Assembly: GCF_000176855.2 (NCBI RefSeq)
Contig: NC_015138.1
Span: forward strand, 1,798,001 to 1,862,000
DNA from: Paracidovorax avenae ATCC 19860
GTDB taxonomy: Bacteria; Pseudomonadota; Gammaproteobacteria; Burkholderiales; Burkholderiaceae_C
DNA: 64,000 nt
Direction of reading: 5' to 3'
Below, piece by piece: positions 1 through 8,488 of this stretch. The notes below the pieces were generated by a model that made no database searches, was not told where the DNA came from, and worked only from the letters and a program-made list of their open reading frames with translations. Position 1 is the first letter of the stretch. The number at the start of each line of letters is the position of its first letter. A program made the position numbers and the translations under genes.

Positions 1-1089
1 CAGCGGCGCTTCGCCCTTGATCTGGTCCGCATGGCTGGTCGCGCACATCTGGATCAGCCCCAGCGGATGCTCCCAGTCGTCGCTGCCGAAGTAGAAGTCG
101 CCGAGCGCGAGCGTCTTCTGGAAGACCGTCTCGTTGACCTCCTTCATCACCGCCATCACGATCGACATCTCGTGGCGCATGTAGTTGCGGCCGACCTGGT
201 CCGAGCCATTGGCGAGGCCCCTCGGGTGCCGCTCGTTCGCCGAGCGCAGCAAGAGCAGGGCGGACGACAAAGCGCCGCAGGCCACCACCACCGTGCCGGC
301 GGTGTAGCGCTCCTCGCGGCCGCCGCGTTCGACCACCACTCCCTCCACCCGCCGGCCGCTGGCATCGGTCTCCAGGCGCGAGGCATAGGCGCCGGTCAAC
401 AGCGTGATGTTGGGGTGGTCGCGCAGCATCGGATCGATGCACATCACCTGGGCATCGGCCTTGCCATTGAGCAGGCAGGGAAAGCCGTCGAAGTACGAGC
501 AGCGCATGCAGGTGCTCGTCGGCGTCGCGAAGCCGTCGTCCTGCTGGTCGAGCAGGATGCCGAGCGGCAGGTGGAAGGGATGCAGGCCGATGCCACGCAG
601 CCTGTCGTTCAATTGCGCGATCCTGGGTTCGTGCTTTACAGGCGGGAAAGGGTAGGGCGTGGTGCCCGGATCGAGCGGGTCGTCCCCGCGCAGGCCATGC
701 ACGTGGAACAGCGCCTCGGCCTCGTCGTACCAGGGCGCGAAATCGGCATAGGCCAGCGGCCAGGCCGGCGAGATGCCGCCGTGGTGGCGTACCTCGCCGA
801 AGTCGCGCTCGCGCAGCCGCAGCAACGCGGCACCGTACACCTTCGAATTGCCGCCCACGCAGTAATGGAGCTGCGGGGCGAACCGGTGCCCGTCCCGGTC
901 GATCCATGATTCGCGCGCCTGGTAGCGGCCTTCCACGAACACGGCCTGCGCGCTCCAGTTCGCTTCCTCGCGCCGCAGGTAGTCGCCGCGCTCCAGGATC
1001 AGGATGCGCTTGCCGGTCGGCGCGAGCCGGTGCGCGAGGCTCGCGCCGCCAGGGCCGCTGCCGATGACGATCAGGTCGTAGTGGGACAT
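1..1089 (-). CDS. GMC-family FAD-dependent oxidoreductase, C-terminus beyond left edge
   Basis: Flavin-dependent alcohol/sugar oxidoreductase of the glucose-methanol-choline family; the substrate cannot be told from sequence. The ATG at 1089 opens MSHYDLIVIGSGPGGASLA, the N-terminal Rossmann dinucleotide-binding glycine motif for FAD, and an acidic end to the second strand (LILERGDYLRR) follows. Further in are the family's GGNSKVYG segment, a Cys-containing CMRCSYFDGFPC stretch and a second FAD-contacting VVVACGALSSA segment. The frame stays open for 363 codons and runs off the window, so the catalytic His/Asn C-terminal part is not visible. The 181-nt gap to the next gene contains a perfect 12-bp palindrome (1117-1128). 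It could belong to a GMC dehydrogenase complex with a cytochrome subunit, but the partners would be outside the window. Confidence 0.85.
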   Translation of the reverse strand, partial: MSHYDLIVIGSGPGGASLAHRLAPTGKRILILERGDYLRREEANWSAQAVFVEGRYQARESWIDRDGHRFAPQLHYCVGGNSKVYGAALLRLRERDFGEVRHHGGISPAWPLAYADFAPWYDEAEALFHVHGLRGDDPLDPGTTPYPFPPVKHEPRIAQLNDRLRGIGLHPFHLPLGILLDQQDDGFATPTSTCMRCSYFDGFPCLLNGKADAQVMCIDPMLRDHPNITLLTGAYASRLETDASGRRVEGVVVERGGREERYTAGTVVVACGALSSALLLLRSANERHPRGLANGSDQVGRNYMRHEMSIVMAVMKEVNETVFQKTLALGDFYFGSDDWEHPLGLIQMCATSHADQIKGEAPL

Positions 1090-1270
1090 CACGCGGGTTC
1101 TTTCATCGCACCGGAAGGGGCATGCCCCATGCGTGGGGACCTCTACGGGGCCGCATTCATGGTAGCCCGGCAGGGGGGCGGGAAATGTGCGCCATGGCCG
1201 CGTTCCTGCCATGCGCTGCGCTTTTGCGGCGGGGTCCTACAGGCCGGGTCCGGAGTGGTGGCGCCTGCTG

Positions 1271-2227
1271 CTACTTCTTCCCCGGCTTGCGCGAAGCGCC
1301 CGCCCGCCGTGGGCCGCGGCCGGTGTCCAGCCAGTCGTGCGCGGCGGCCATCACGCACTGCGTGAGCCGCTCCAGCCCCGCCTGGGCCGAACGCGGATGG
1401 GCCCAGTAGAGCGCCACGTCCATGCCGGTGCCCGGCAGCATCTCCACCAGGGTGCCGTCCGCGAGCTGCCGCTCGATCAGCACCGTCGGGTGCATGCCCC
1501 AGCCGATGCCCATCTCGCAGCTGCGCAGGAAGCCCTGGTTGGACGGCAGGAAGTGCCGCGGCGGATGGCGGCGCGAGCCGAGGCCCTGGCGCTGCAGCCA
1601 CTGGTCCTGCAGGCGGTCGTTGCGGCTGTACACCATCATCGGCGCCTGCGCGATGGTGTCCGGGGTCACGCCGCCCGCGTCCGGCCCGAAATGGCGGCGC
1701 ACGAATGCCGGGCTGGCCGCCGCCACGTAGTGCATGGATCCCAGCGGCCAGGTGTTGCAGCCCGCGATGGCGCCGGCGGTGGCCGTCACGGCGGCGATCA
1801 CCTCGCCTTCGCGCAGCCGCTGCGCGGTGTGCTCCTGGTCGTCGATGCGCACGTCCAGTTGCTCGTTGCCGCCCTCGGCGAAGGCCGCCATCGCGTCCAT
1901 GAACCAGGTGGACAGCGAATCGTCGTTCACCGCCAGCCTGACCGTGGGTGCGGGGGCGTGGGCATCGGGCACCAGCGCGGGGTGGGCCCGGCGCAGCTCG
2001 TTCTCCAGCAGGGCCACCTGCTCCAGGTGCAGGCACAGCCGGCGTCCGGCCTCGGTGCCGGTGCAGGGCGTGCCGCGCTGCACCAGCACCTGTCCTGCAC
2101 GCTCTTCCAGTTGCTTCACGCGCTGCGAGACGGCTGAAGGCGTGACGTGCAGGCGCCGCGCCGCACGTTCGAAACTGCCCTCGCGCACCACGGCCGCAAG
2201 GGCCTCGAGTCCGGCGTAGTCCAGCAT
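1271..2227 (-). CDS. argP: LysR-type regulator ArgP/LysG
   Basis: Transcription activator that senses lysine/arginine and controls the divergent basic-amino-acid exporter. 318 residues from an ATG at 2227 (MLDYAGLEALAAVV), the start pattern of ArgP/IciA proteins. Residues 1-60 form the LysR winged helix (SFERAARRLHVTPSAVSQRVKQ). The rest is the periplasmic-binding-protein-like effector domain, ending in a basic Arg/Lys/Gly tail (RRAGASRKPGKK). The divergent arrangement with lysE across 70 nt is the classic lysG-lysE/argP-argO arrangement and is the main support for the specific name. In-frame codons upstream of 2227 overlap the promoter and are unlikely starts. Confidence 0.88.
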   Translation of the reverse strand: MLDYAGLEALAAVVREGSFERAARRLHVTPSAVSQRVKQLEERAGQVLVQRGTPCTGTEAGRRLCLHLEQVALLENELRRAHPALVPDAHAPAPTVRLAVNDDSLSTWFMDAMAAFAEGGNEQLDVRIDDQEHTAQRLREGEVIAAVTATAGAIAGCNTWPLGSMHYVAAASPAFVRRHFGPDAGGVTPDTIAQAPMMVYSRNDRLQDQWLQRQGLGSRRHPPRHFLPSNQGFLRSCEMGIGWGMHPTVLIERQLADGTLVEMLPGTGMDVALYWAHPRSAQAGLERLTQCVMAAAHDWLDTGRGPRRAGASRKPGKK

Positions 2228-2297
2228 GAAGTAATGCTTAATGATGGTTAGAGTTTTTAAGTTTACATAATTTTTACACTCGCCCAGAATCGGCTGC
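2228..2297. promoter_or_regulatory. Shared argP/lysE divergent promoter region
   Basis: The 70-nt region between the divergent argP and lysE genes is strikingly AT-rich against its surroundings (TAATGATGGTTAG, TTTTTAAGTTTACATAA, TTTTTACAC). ArgP/LysG proteins bind such AT-rich sites next to the exporter promoter. No single operator can be defined by eye. TACATAATTT resembles a -10 region reading toward lysE. Confidence 0.55.
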
Positions 2298-2960
2298 ATG
2301 TGGGCACTTCTTCCTTCCTCTTCCCCGTTCTCCGGCGGGGCCGCGTCCGCCGCCTGGCTGGCCGGCTTCACGGTCTGCATGTCCCTGATCGTCTCCATCG
2401 GCGCGCAGAACGCCTACGTGCTGCGCCAGGCGGTCGCCGGGCGGCACGTGCGGGCCTGCGTGGCCCTGTGCGTGCTGGCCGACGCGGTGCTGATCGGCGC
2501 CGGCGTGGCCGGCATGGCGCGGTTGCTGGAGAGCGCCCCGGGCCTCGCACATGTGCTCACCCTGGGCGGAGCCGTGTTCCTGCTGGCCTACGGGCTGTTC
2601 GCGTGGCACCGTGCCCTGTTCGGTGCCGGCGCCGGCCTGCGCACCGACGGCGACCGCACCCGCCAGGGCCTGCTGGGCGTGCTGGGCACCCTGGCCGCGA
2701 TCACGCTGCTCAACCCGCATGTGTACCTGGACACCGTGGTGCTCGTGGGCTCCATCGGTGCCCGTCAGGAGGGCGACCTCAAGTGGGTCTTCGTGGCCGG
2801 CGCGGCATCGGCCAGCCTGCTGTGGTTCCTGATGCTCGCCTTCGCCGGGCGGCAATTGCAGGGCGTGTTCGCGAAGCCGATGGCCTGGCGGCTGCTGGAT
2901 GGCCTCACGGGCGCCATCATGCTCACGCTGTCGTTCTGGCTCTGGCAGGGGCTGGAATGA
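2298..2960 (+). CDS. lysE: LysE/ArgO-type basic amino-acid exporter
   Basis: Inner-membrane exporter that relieves lysine/arginine excess. 220 residues with about six hydrophobic segments, the usual length and topology for the LysE family. The first helix carries the family signature SLIVSIGAQNAYVLRQAV at about residues 35-52, and NPHVYLDTVVLVGSIG near residue 145 matches the conserved mid-protein NPH motif. It is transcribed away from argP, whose product most likely switches it on when intracellular lysine or arginine rises. A strong hairpin follows the stop codon at once. Whether it prefers lysine or arginine cannot be read from the sequence. Confidence 0.9.
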   Translation: MWALLPSSSPFSGGAASAAWLAGFTVCMSLIVSIGAQNAYVLRQAVAGRHVRACVALCVLADAVLIGAGVAGMARLLESAPGLAHVLTLGGAVFLLAYGLFAWHRALFGAGAGLRTDGDRTRQGLLGVLGTLAAITLLNPHVYLDTVVLVGSIGARQEGDLKWVFVAGAASASLLWFLMLAFAGRQLQGVFAKPMAWRLLDGLTGAIMLTLSFWLWQGLE

Positions 2961-2962
2961 AA

Positions 2963-2986
2963 AAGGCGCCGCGAAAGCGGCGCCTT
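2963..2986. terminator. Bidirectional terminator between lysE and metQ
   Basis: Perfect 10-bp stem AAGGCGCCGC / GCGGCGCCTT closed by a GAAA tetraloop, starting 2 nt after the lysE stop and ending 22 nt before the convergent metQ stop. A-rich and T-rich flanks are short, but the stem is symmetrical and could serve both genes. Confidence 0.85.
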
Positions 2987-3008
2987 GTGCAGCGGATGGC
3001 GCAGGCGG

Positions 3009-3797
3009 TCAGAACGCCGGCACGATCGCACCCTGGTACTTGTCCTGGATGAACTTCTTCACTTCGGGCGTGTGCAGCGCCTTCACCAGCTTGGCGATCG
3101 CCGGGTCGTTGGCGCGGTCGGCACGGGCGGCGATCAGGTTGGCGTAGGGCGAATCGCTGCCTTCGATGAACAGCGCGTCCTTGGTCGGGTTCAGCTTGGC
3201 CTCGATCGCGTAGTTGGTGTTGATCAGGGCCAGGTCCACGTCCTGCAGCGCGCGGGGCAGCAGGGCGGCTTCCAGTTCACGGAACTTGAGCTTCTTCGGG
3301 TTCTTGACGATGTCGATCGGCGTGGCAGTGATGTTCTTCGGGTCCTTGAGCGTGATGAGGCCCTGCTTCTGCAGCAGGATCAACGCGCGGCCCGCGTTCG
3401 ACGGGTCGTTGGGGATGGCGATGGTGGCGCCGTCCTTGAGCTCGCTCACGGACTTGATCTTCTTCGAATAGGCGCCGAAGGGCTCCACGTGGACCTTGCC
3501 GTCCGGCACCGCCACGATGCTGCTCTTGCGGTCCTTGTTGTAGCTGTCCAGGTAGGGCTGGTGCTGGAAGAAGTTGGCGTCGAGCTGCTTGTCTTCCACC
3601 GCGGCGTTGGGCTGGATGTAATCGCTGAATTCGCGCACCTGCAGGTCCACGCCCTGGGCCTTGAGCTGCGGCTTCACGAAGTTCAGGATCTCGGCGTGCG
3701 GCACGGCGGAGGCCGCCACCTTGAGGACGGTATCGGCTGCGTGGGCGGAGACGGCGAGCGCGGCGAGGGCCAGGGCGGAGAGGGCTTTCTTCAGCAT
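3009..3797 (-). CDS. metQ: MetQ/NlpA-family ABC transporter substrate-binding protein
   Basis: Periplasmic binding protein of the methionine-uptake (MetNIQ) family. 262 residues; residues 1-20 are a signal peptide (MLKKALSALALAALAVSAHA). The SAHA-AD junction looks like a signal peptidase I site with no lipobox cysteine, so this copy is probably soluble periplasmic rather than a lipoprotein like E. coli MetQ. Family segments include VPHAEIL, DANFFQHQPYL, IAIPNDPSNAGRAL and LINTNYA. No metN or metI lies next to it (serB is upstream, lysE converges), so it is an orphan here. No SAM riboswitch or MetJ box was recognised upstream. The ligand may be methionine or another small molecule. Confidence 0.82.
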   Translation of the reverse strand: MLKKALSALALAALAVSAHAADTVLKVAASAVPHAEILNFVKPQLKAQGVDLQVREFSDYIQPNAAVEDKQLDANFFQHQPYLDSYNKDRKSSIVAVPDGKVHVEPFGAYSKKIKSVSELKDGATIAIPNDPSNAGRALILLQKQGLITLKDPKNITATPIDIVKNPKKLKFRELEAALLPRALQDVDLALINTNYAIEAKLNPTKDALFIEGSDSPYANLIAARADRANDPAIAKLVKALHTPEVKKFIQDKYQGAIVPAF

Positions 3798-3951
3798 CGG
3801 GACAAGGGCTTTCTTCGGTTGGTTCGGGGCGTCCCGGCCGCGCCGGGGCTGTCACCCATGGCCCGGAAGTCTAGGTAGTTTCCCGCAGCCTCACCACGTT
3901 TTTATCGTCATACCCATATAACGCGACTGCTGCTTATGCACAGCCGGCGGC

Positions 3952-4665
3952 TCAGCGCAGGATTTCCAGCAGCCGGTCGAGGCCGCCCTCGTTGATCGCC
4001 ACCCTGGCCTGCGCGCGCACGGCAGGCTTCGCATGGAAGGCCACGGACAGGCCGGCCACGCCCATCATGGGCAGGTCGTTGGCCCCGTCGCCCACCGCGA
4101 TCGCCTGCGACGGGTCGATGCCCATCAGCGAGGCCACTTCCAGCAGCGTGCGGCGCTTCTCGGCGCCGTCGCAGATGTCGCCCCAGGGCTGATCGACCAT
4201 GCGGCCCGTGAGCCTGCCGTCCTCGATCTCCAGCACGTTGGCGCGGGAAAGGTCGATGCCCAGGCCGGCGCGCACCCGGTCCGAGAAGAACGTGAAGCCG
4301 CCCGACACCAGCAGCGTGGCGAGGCCCGCGGCCTTGGCGGCAGTGATGAGTTCCTTCGCACCAGGATTGAAGCGCAGGCGCTCGCGGAAGACCTGCTCCA
4401 TGTGCTCCACGCCCACGCCGCGCAGCAGCGCCACGCGCTGGCGCAGGCTCTCCTTGTAATCCGTGATGAGGCCCTGCATGGCGGCTTCGGTGATGGCGGC
4501 CACCTCGGCCTTGCGCCCGGCGGCATCCGCGATCTCGTCCACGCATTCGATGTTGATCAGCGTGGAGTCCATGTCGAAGGCGATGAGCTTGTAGTCCGAC
4601 AGGGACAGCGGGGGCTCGATGCCCTGCAGGACAAGGCCGGGGGCGAATTCGGTGGCATGGGTCAT
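3952..4665 (-). CDS. serB: Phosphoserine phosphatase
   Basis: HAD-superfamily phosphatase that removes phosphate from L-phosphoserine, the last step of serine synthesis, in the cytoplasm. 237 residues, typical of the short SerB form without a long N-terminal ACT domain. Motif I is FDMDST with catalytic Asp31 and Asp33, motif II is LLVSGGFTFF, and motif III is the GDGANDLPMM loop that binds magnesium. The Glu-rich cap (NIECVDEIA) follows motif I as in SerB proteins. The gene stands alone, between metQ (same strand, 154 nt downstream) and a divergent LuxR-type regulator gene. No attenuator or operator was seen. Confidence 0.93.
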   Translation of the reverse strand: MTHATEFAPGLVLQGIEPPLSLSDYKLIAFDMDSTLINIECVDEIADAAGRKAEVAAITEAAMQGLITDYKESLRQRVALLRGVGVEHMEQVFRERLRFNPGAKELITAAKAAGLATLLVSGGFTFFSDRVRAGLGIDLSRANVLEIEDGRLTGRMVDQPWGDICDGAEKRRTLLEVASLMGIDPSQAIAVGDGANDLPMMGVAGLSVAFHAKPAVRAQARVAINEGGLDRLLEILR

Positions 4666-4818
4666 GGTGCTCGGAACAGCGGTGGCGGAAAGTCGGCGAT
4701 GTTATCTCCGTACCGGCCCGGGCTTGTGCGGCGCGGTGGCGCTCCCGTACCATCCGCCCCCGAAGAGGCAGTACCCGGACCCGCTCCGGGGACCACAGAC
4801 CCACCAGGAGACAGGCCC

Positions 4819-5883
4819 ATGCATTTGCAGGAATGGGAGGCCGTGCAGGACGGCCCCGCCATGAGCGCATGCACCCGCCAGGCACCGGCCCGCGCCTTGC
4901 CGGCGATCGGCCCGCTGCAGGCCTTCAGCGCCGGCCTGCTGCGGCTGTCCGAGCGTGCGCGCCAGGGTGCCCCGCAGGCCATGCTGCGAGACGCGCTCGA
5001 CATCCTGCGCACGCTGGTGCCCTTCGACATGGCGTGGTGGGGCGAGGTGTCGGCCGGCACGCCCCAGGTGGCTCCGCGCAACTGGCTGCACGGCAGCATC
5101 GGCCTCAGCCGGCAGTTCGCCCAGGAGTGGAACCAGCTGTCCATGGAGGACGAATTCGCGCAGGCATCGCTGGACAGCCTCGGGCAGGTGGTCGTGGGCA
5201 ATGCCTGCAGCGGGCAGCCGCTGTCCGCTTCGCCGCGGGTGGAGGCCTTCTGCGAGCGCCACGGTCTGTTCCACAGCATGGCCTTCACCGTGGCGCTGCC
5301 GGACAGCGGCCTGCAGTTTTTCGTCTGCGTGTACCGCAAGCCCCTGGCCCCGCCGTTCTCCGGGCAGGATGCGGCGCTGTTCGGTGAGTTCGTCCCGCAC
5401 CTGCTGGACCACTGGCGGCACATGCTCGAAACCCTGCAGAGCGCCTCCATCGCCCGGGCCTGGGACAGCTACGCGCTGGCCGATACGGAGGGCCGGCTGC
5501 TATTCCTGGGATTGCGCGTGGGCCAGGCACTGGCGCAGGCCCATCCCGGATGGTCCGGCACGGCCTTGCCCCCCGAGTGTCATGCGGCCTTGCGGCAGTT
5601 GCCCGGCAGCCTGGAGGTCGGCAGATCGTGCCGCCTGCACCTGGAGGCCTGCGGGGCCCTGGTGTGCCTGCGCCTGCCATCGCGGCAGCGCAAGTCGCCG
5701 CTCGCCCCGCGCGAAATGAGCGCCGCCCTGCTGTACGCGCACGGACATGGCTACAAGGCCATCGCCGGTCTGCTGGGCCTATCGCCTGCCACGGTGCGGA
5801 CCTACCTGCGCAGTGCCTATGCCGTGCTGGGCGTGCGCAACAAGGTGGAACTGGCGGCGGCGCTGCGCGGCCCGCGCCATTGA
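4819..5883 (+). CDS. LuxR-family HTH transcriptional regulator
   Basis: DNA-binding regulator of 354 residues with a C-terminal LuxR/GerE helix-turn-helix (about residues 290-350: LAPREMSAALLYAHGHGYKAIAG, then LGLSPATVRTYLRSAY). The long N-terminal part (residues 20-280) has no motif I recognise and may be a divergent sensor domain; no receiver aspartate or autoinducer-binding tryptophan pattern is visible. The ATG at 4819 is chosen because an AGGAG lies 8-12 nt upstream; an in-frame ATG at 4861 is the alternative. The coding frame is open further upstream over antisense serB, but that part has no ribosome site. Downstream is a secreted esterase gene on the same strand, a possible target. Confidence 0.8.
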   Translation: MHLQEWEAVQDGPAMSACTRQAPARALPAIGPLQAFSAGLLRLSERARQGAPQAMLRDALDILRTLVPFDMAWWGEVSAGTPQVAPRNWLHGSIGLSRQFAQEWNQLSMEDEFAQASLDSLGQVVVGNACSGQPLSASPRVEAFCERHGLFHSMAFTVALPDSGLQFFVCVYRKPLAPPFSGQDAALFGEFVPHLLDHWRHMLETLQSASIARAWDSYALADTEGRLLFLGLRVGQALAQAHPGWSGTALPPECHAALRQLPGSLEVGRSCRLHLEACGALVCLRLPSRQRKSPLAPREMSAALLYAHGHGYKAIAGLLGLSPATVRTYLRSAYAVLGVRNKVELAAALRGPRH

Positions 5884-6006
5884 GCGCGGGCTCGGGATTT
5901 TCCCCAGCCGTCTGCATTTGCAGGGGTCTTCGCACGGGCATGGCGTCCTATCGTGCCGGCAGGCCGCATGGCGGCCTGCCACAACGCACCAAGGAGACTT
6001 CCACCC

Positions 6007-7707
6007 ATGTTCCGCCGAGACCCCATCACCGCGGCCACGCCGGCCCGCGGGCGCCTCCCGGGATCCGTCCCGTCCGTCGCAACCCGCCCGGGGCCGCCGC
6101 AGGGCTGCTCCGTCCTCCGGCCGGCCCCTCTCCGGCGCCGGGGTGCCCTGGGGGCCTGGGGCGTGCTGGCCGCCCTGGGCCTTGCCGGCTGCGGCAGCGG
6201 TGACGGCGGGGGCGGCCTGGTCGCGCGGCCGCTGGCCGAGTCCTGCCAGGCCTATGCGGCGGCATCACCCCTGCCGCACGGCGCGGTGGTCACGCGCACC
6301 GAACTGCGCAAGGGCTCGGGCACGCAGCCCGACGCGTGCATCGTGCGCGGGCAGATCGTGTCGTCGCCGGAGTCCACCATCCGCTGGGCGGTGGAGCTGC
6401 CGGAGCCGGCCGCCTGGAACCGCAAGACCCTCACCATCGGCGGGGGCGGGTTCGACGGATTCATCCCTACCGACGATCCCTGGTACCAGCAACTGGCCGG
6501 CCCTTCGGCCCATCCCTACGTGAAGATCAGCTCCGACTCGGGCCACCCGTCGCGCGGCTTCGGCTGGGCCTCCAGCGACGTGGCGCTGCGCAACCATGCC
6601 TACGACGCCAACCACTTCGTGCTCGACGTGGGCACCGCCATCGCCACGGGCTTCTACGGCCAGCGCCCGGTGCGGCGCTACCACATGGGCCACTCCAATG
6701 GCGGCCGCTCGGCGCTGGCGGCCGCGCAGAAGTACCCGCAGGACTACGACGGCGTCATCGCCATGGAGCCGGCCATCAGCCAGCAGGCGCACCAGGTGAA
6801 CCTGGGGGCGACGGTGCTGCGGCACATTTTCTCGCGGCCCGAGAACTGGCTGAGCGCGGAGAAGATCGCGCTCTATGCGCGCGCCGAGACCGCGGCCTGC
6901 GATGCGCTGGACGGCCTGCAGGACGGCATCATCGGCAACGTGCAGGCCTGCAACTACGTGCCCACCGAACTGCTGTGCCAGGGCGCCGAGAACGATGCCT
7001 GCCTGACCGCGGGGCAGATCGAATCCATCCGGCTGATCCACAGCGCGCACGACATCCCCGTCACCCTGTCGCGGGGCGAGCGCGGCTATCCAGGCTATGG
7101 CCGCGGCGGCGCGGCCACCTCGGACTGGAAGGACTACATTTTCGGCAGCAGTTTCCAGGCCCGCGATTCCTTCAATTTCATGGCCGCCCAGGAAGGTGCG
7201 CGGGTGGCCGAGGGCAATCCGCAGCGCAGCCTGCTGGACCACGATCCCACGCAGTTCCCGTCGCAGTACCTGCGCCTGGCCGGCATGATGGACACCACCG
7301 ATCCGGACCTGTCGGCGTTCGCCGCCCACGGCGGCAAGCTGCTGATCTGGTACGGGTTGGCGGACACCTGCGTGTCGGTCTATCGCACCGCGGCGTATTT
7401 CGATACGGTGCGCGAGCGCCTGGGGGATGACCGCGTGCGCGGCTTCGCCCGCATGTTCGCCACCCCCTCGGTCGGCCACAACCTGGACGGCCCGGGCGGC
7501 GATCCGCGCTCGATCGACCTGCTGGGCGCGCTCGATGCCTGGGTGGAGCGGGGCGCCGCGCCGCAGGACCTGGTCACCACGCGCTTCGCGGCGGACGGCG
7601 CCACGCCGGTATTGCAGCGGCCTGTCTGCGAGTACCCCCGGTTCCCGCGCTACAACGGCACGGGGGACCCGTCCCGGGCCGACAGCTTCACCTGCTCGGC
7701 CACCTGA
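6007..7707 (+). CDS. Tannase/feruloyl esterase-family secreted lipoprotein
   Basis: Serine esterase of the tannase/feruloyl-esterase family, expected to release phenolic acids such as ferulate or gallate from plant material. 566 residues from an ATG at 6007 with AAGGAG 10-15 nt upstream. A basic, proline-rich leader (residues 1-40) precedes a hydrophobic stretch ending in the lipobox-like LGLAGCGSG, so it is probably a lipoprotein. The nucleophile elbow GHSNGGRSA lies near residue 229, a conserved Asp sits in YGLADTCVS and the catalytic His in SVGHNLDGPGG. Paired cysteines around the active site are typical. It fits a plant-associated lifestyle. Substrate specificity cannot be predicted. Confidence 0.85.
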   Translation: MFRRDPITAATPARGRLPGSVPSVATRPGPPQGCSVLRPAPLRRRGALGAWGVLAALGLAGCGSGDGGGGLVARPLAESCQAYAAASPLPHGAVVTRTELRKGSGTQPDACIVRGQIVSSPESTIRWAVELPEPAAWNRKTLTIGGGGFDGFIPTDDPWYQQLAGPSAHPYVKISSDSGHPSRGFGWASSDVALRNHAYDANHFVLDVGTAIATGFYGQRPVRRYHMGHSNGGRSALAAAQKYPQDYDGVIAMEPAISQQAHQVNLGATVLRHIFSRPENWLSAEKIALYARAETAACDALDGLQDGIIGNVQACNYVPTELLCQGAENDACLTAGQIESIRLIHSAHDIPVTLSRGERGYPGYGRGGAATSDWKDYIFGSSFQARDSFNFMAAQEGARVAEGNPQRSLLDHDPTQFPSQYLRLAGMMDTTDPDLSAFAAHGGKLLIWYGLADTCVSVYRTAAYFDTVRERLGDDRVRGFARMFATPSVGHNLDGPGGDPRSIDLLGALDAWVERGAAPQDLVTTRFAADGATPVLQRPVCEYPRFPRYNGTGDPSRADSFTCSAT

Positions 7708-7732
7708 CTCGGCCATCTGATGCGCGGGCGCC

Positions 7733-8407
7733 TCAGGAGCGCAGGTACAGCCGGTCCGACCACGTGGCCAGCCATTCGGGCCGGAAGGCCACGAACACCG
7801 CGCAGAGCATGCCCGTCACCACTGCGTCGCCCCAGGCCATGAGCCAGCGGGCGACCATGGCCAGGCCCGGGTCCACGCCCGGCAGGCCATGGCCGCTCCA
7901 GAGCGCAAGGCCGCTGGCCGCGAACATGCACAGGGCCGTGCCGAGGAAGGCACGGCCCAGCACATAGACGAAGAGGTGCGTGCCGGCCAGCCGGCGCAGC
8001 AGCGCGCCCAGCAGCAGCGCGAGGGTGGCGGGCACCACGCCCTGCCAGGCCGCCAGGCCCAGCGCCTCGCTCCACGTCAGGGCGGGCGAGAGCAGGGCCG
8101 CCATCGCCGCCACCGTGGCCAGCACGGGCACGGCCAGCGGCCAGCCCACCATCAGCACGACGAGGCAGGCGCCCGACAGCTGCAATTGCAGCGGCATGGC
8201 GTGCAGCGTGGGCAGGGCCCATATCCAGGGCAGGAACACCAGCGTGGCCAGCAGCGGCGTGAGCAGGGGCGATGCCTGCCGTGCCTCTGGAGCGCCCCCG
8301 GGGCCTTCCGGAGCGTGGGTAGCGGGCCCGGCCGCCAGCAGGCGCCACGGGCGGGTGGCGGCCGCGGCGGCGAGGGCGATCAGGACGATGGCGGCTTCGA
8401 GGGGCAT
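7733..8407 (-). CDS. Integral membrane protein, COG3235-like
   Basis: Membrane protein of 224 residues with six or so hydrophobic segments. The closing motif AWGDAVVTGMLCAVFVAFRPEWLATW resembles a family of small bacterial inner-membrane proteins sometimes annotated as energy-coupling-factor permeases. Biochemical function is unknown. The first ATG in frame, at 8407, opens directly into the first helix (MPLEAAIVLIALAAAAA) and is taken as the start; a TTG further upstream is less likely. It converges on the esterase gene (25 nt between stops) and lies 81 nt downstream of mfd on the same strand. No ATPase or other transporter subunit is adjacent, so a transporter role is only a label. Confidence 0.7.
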   Translation of the reverse strand: MPLEAAIVLIALAAAAATRPWRLLAAGPATHAPEGPGGAPEARQASPLLTPLLATLVFLPWIWALPTLHAMPLQLQLSGACLVVLMVGWPLAVPVLATVAAMAALLSPALTWSEALGLAAWQGVVPATLALLLGALLRRLAGTHLFVYVLGRAFLGTALCMFAASGLALWSGHGLPGVDPGLAMVARWLMAWGDAVVTGMLCAVFVAFRPEWLATWSDRLYLRS

Positions 8408-8488
8408 GGGGGCATCCGTGGGCAGCTCCGGCAACCGGCGCTCCCGGCGCCCCGGCGGTCCGCGGCGGCGCGCCCCGCGCGGGCGGCG

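Noticed and set aside
3798..3951. SAM riboswitch or MetJ sites before the MetQ-type gene
   Set aside because: No stem pattern or AGACGTCT-type box could be recognised in the 154 nt.
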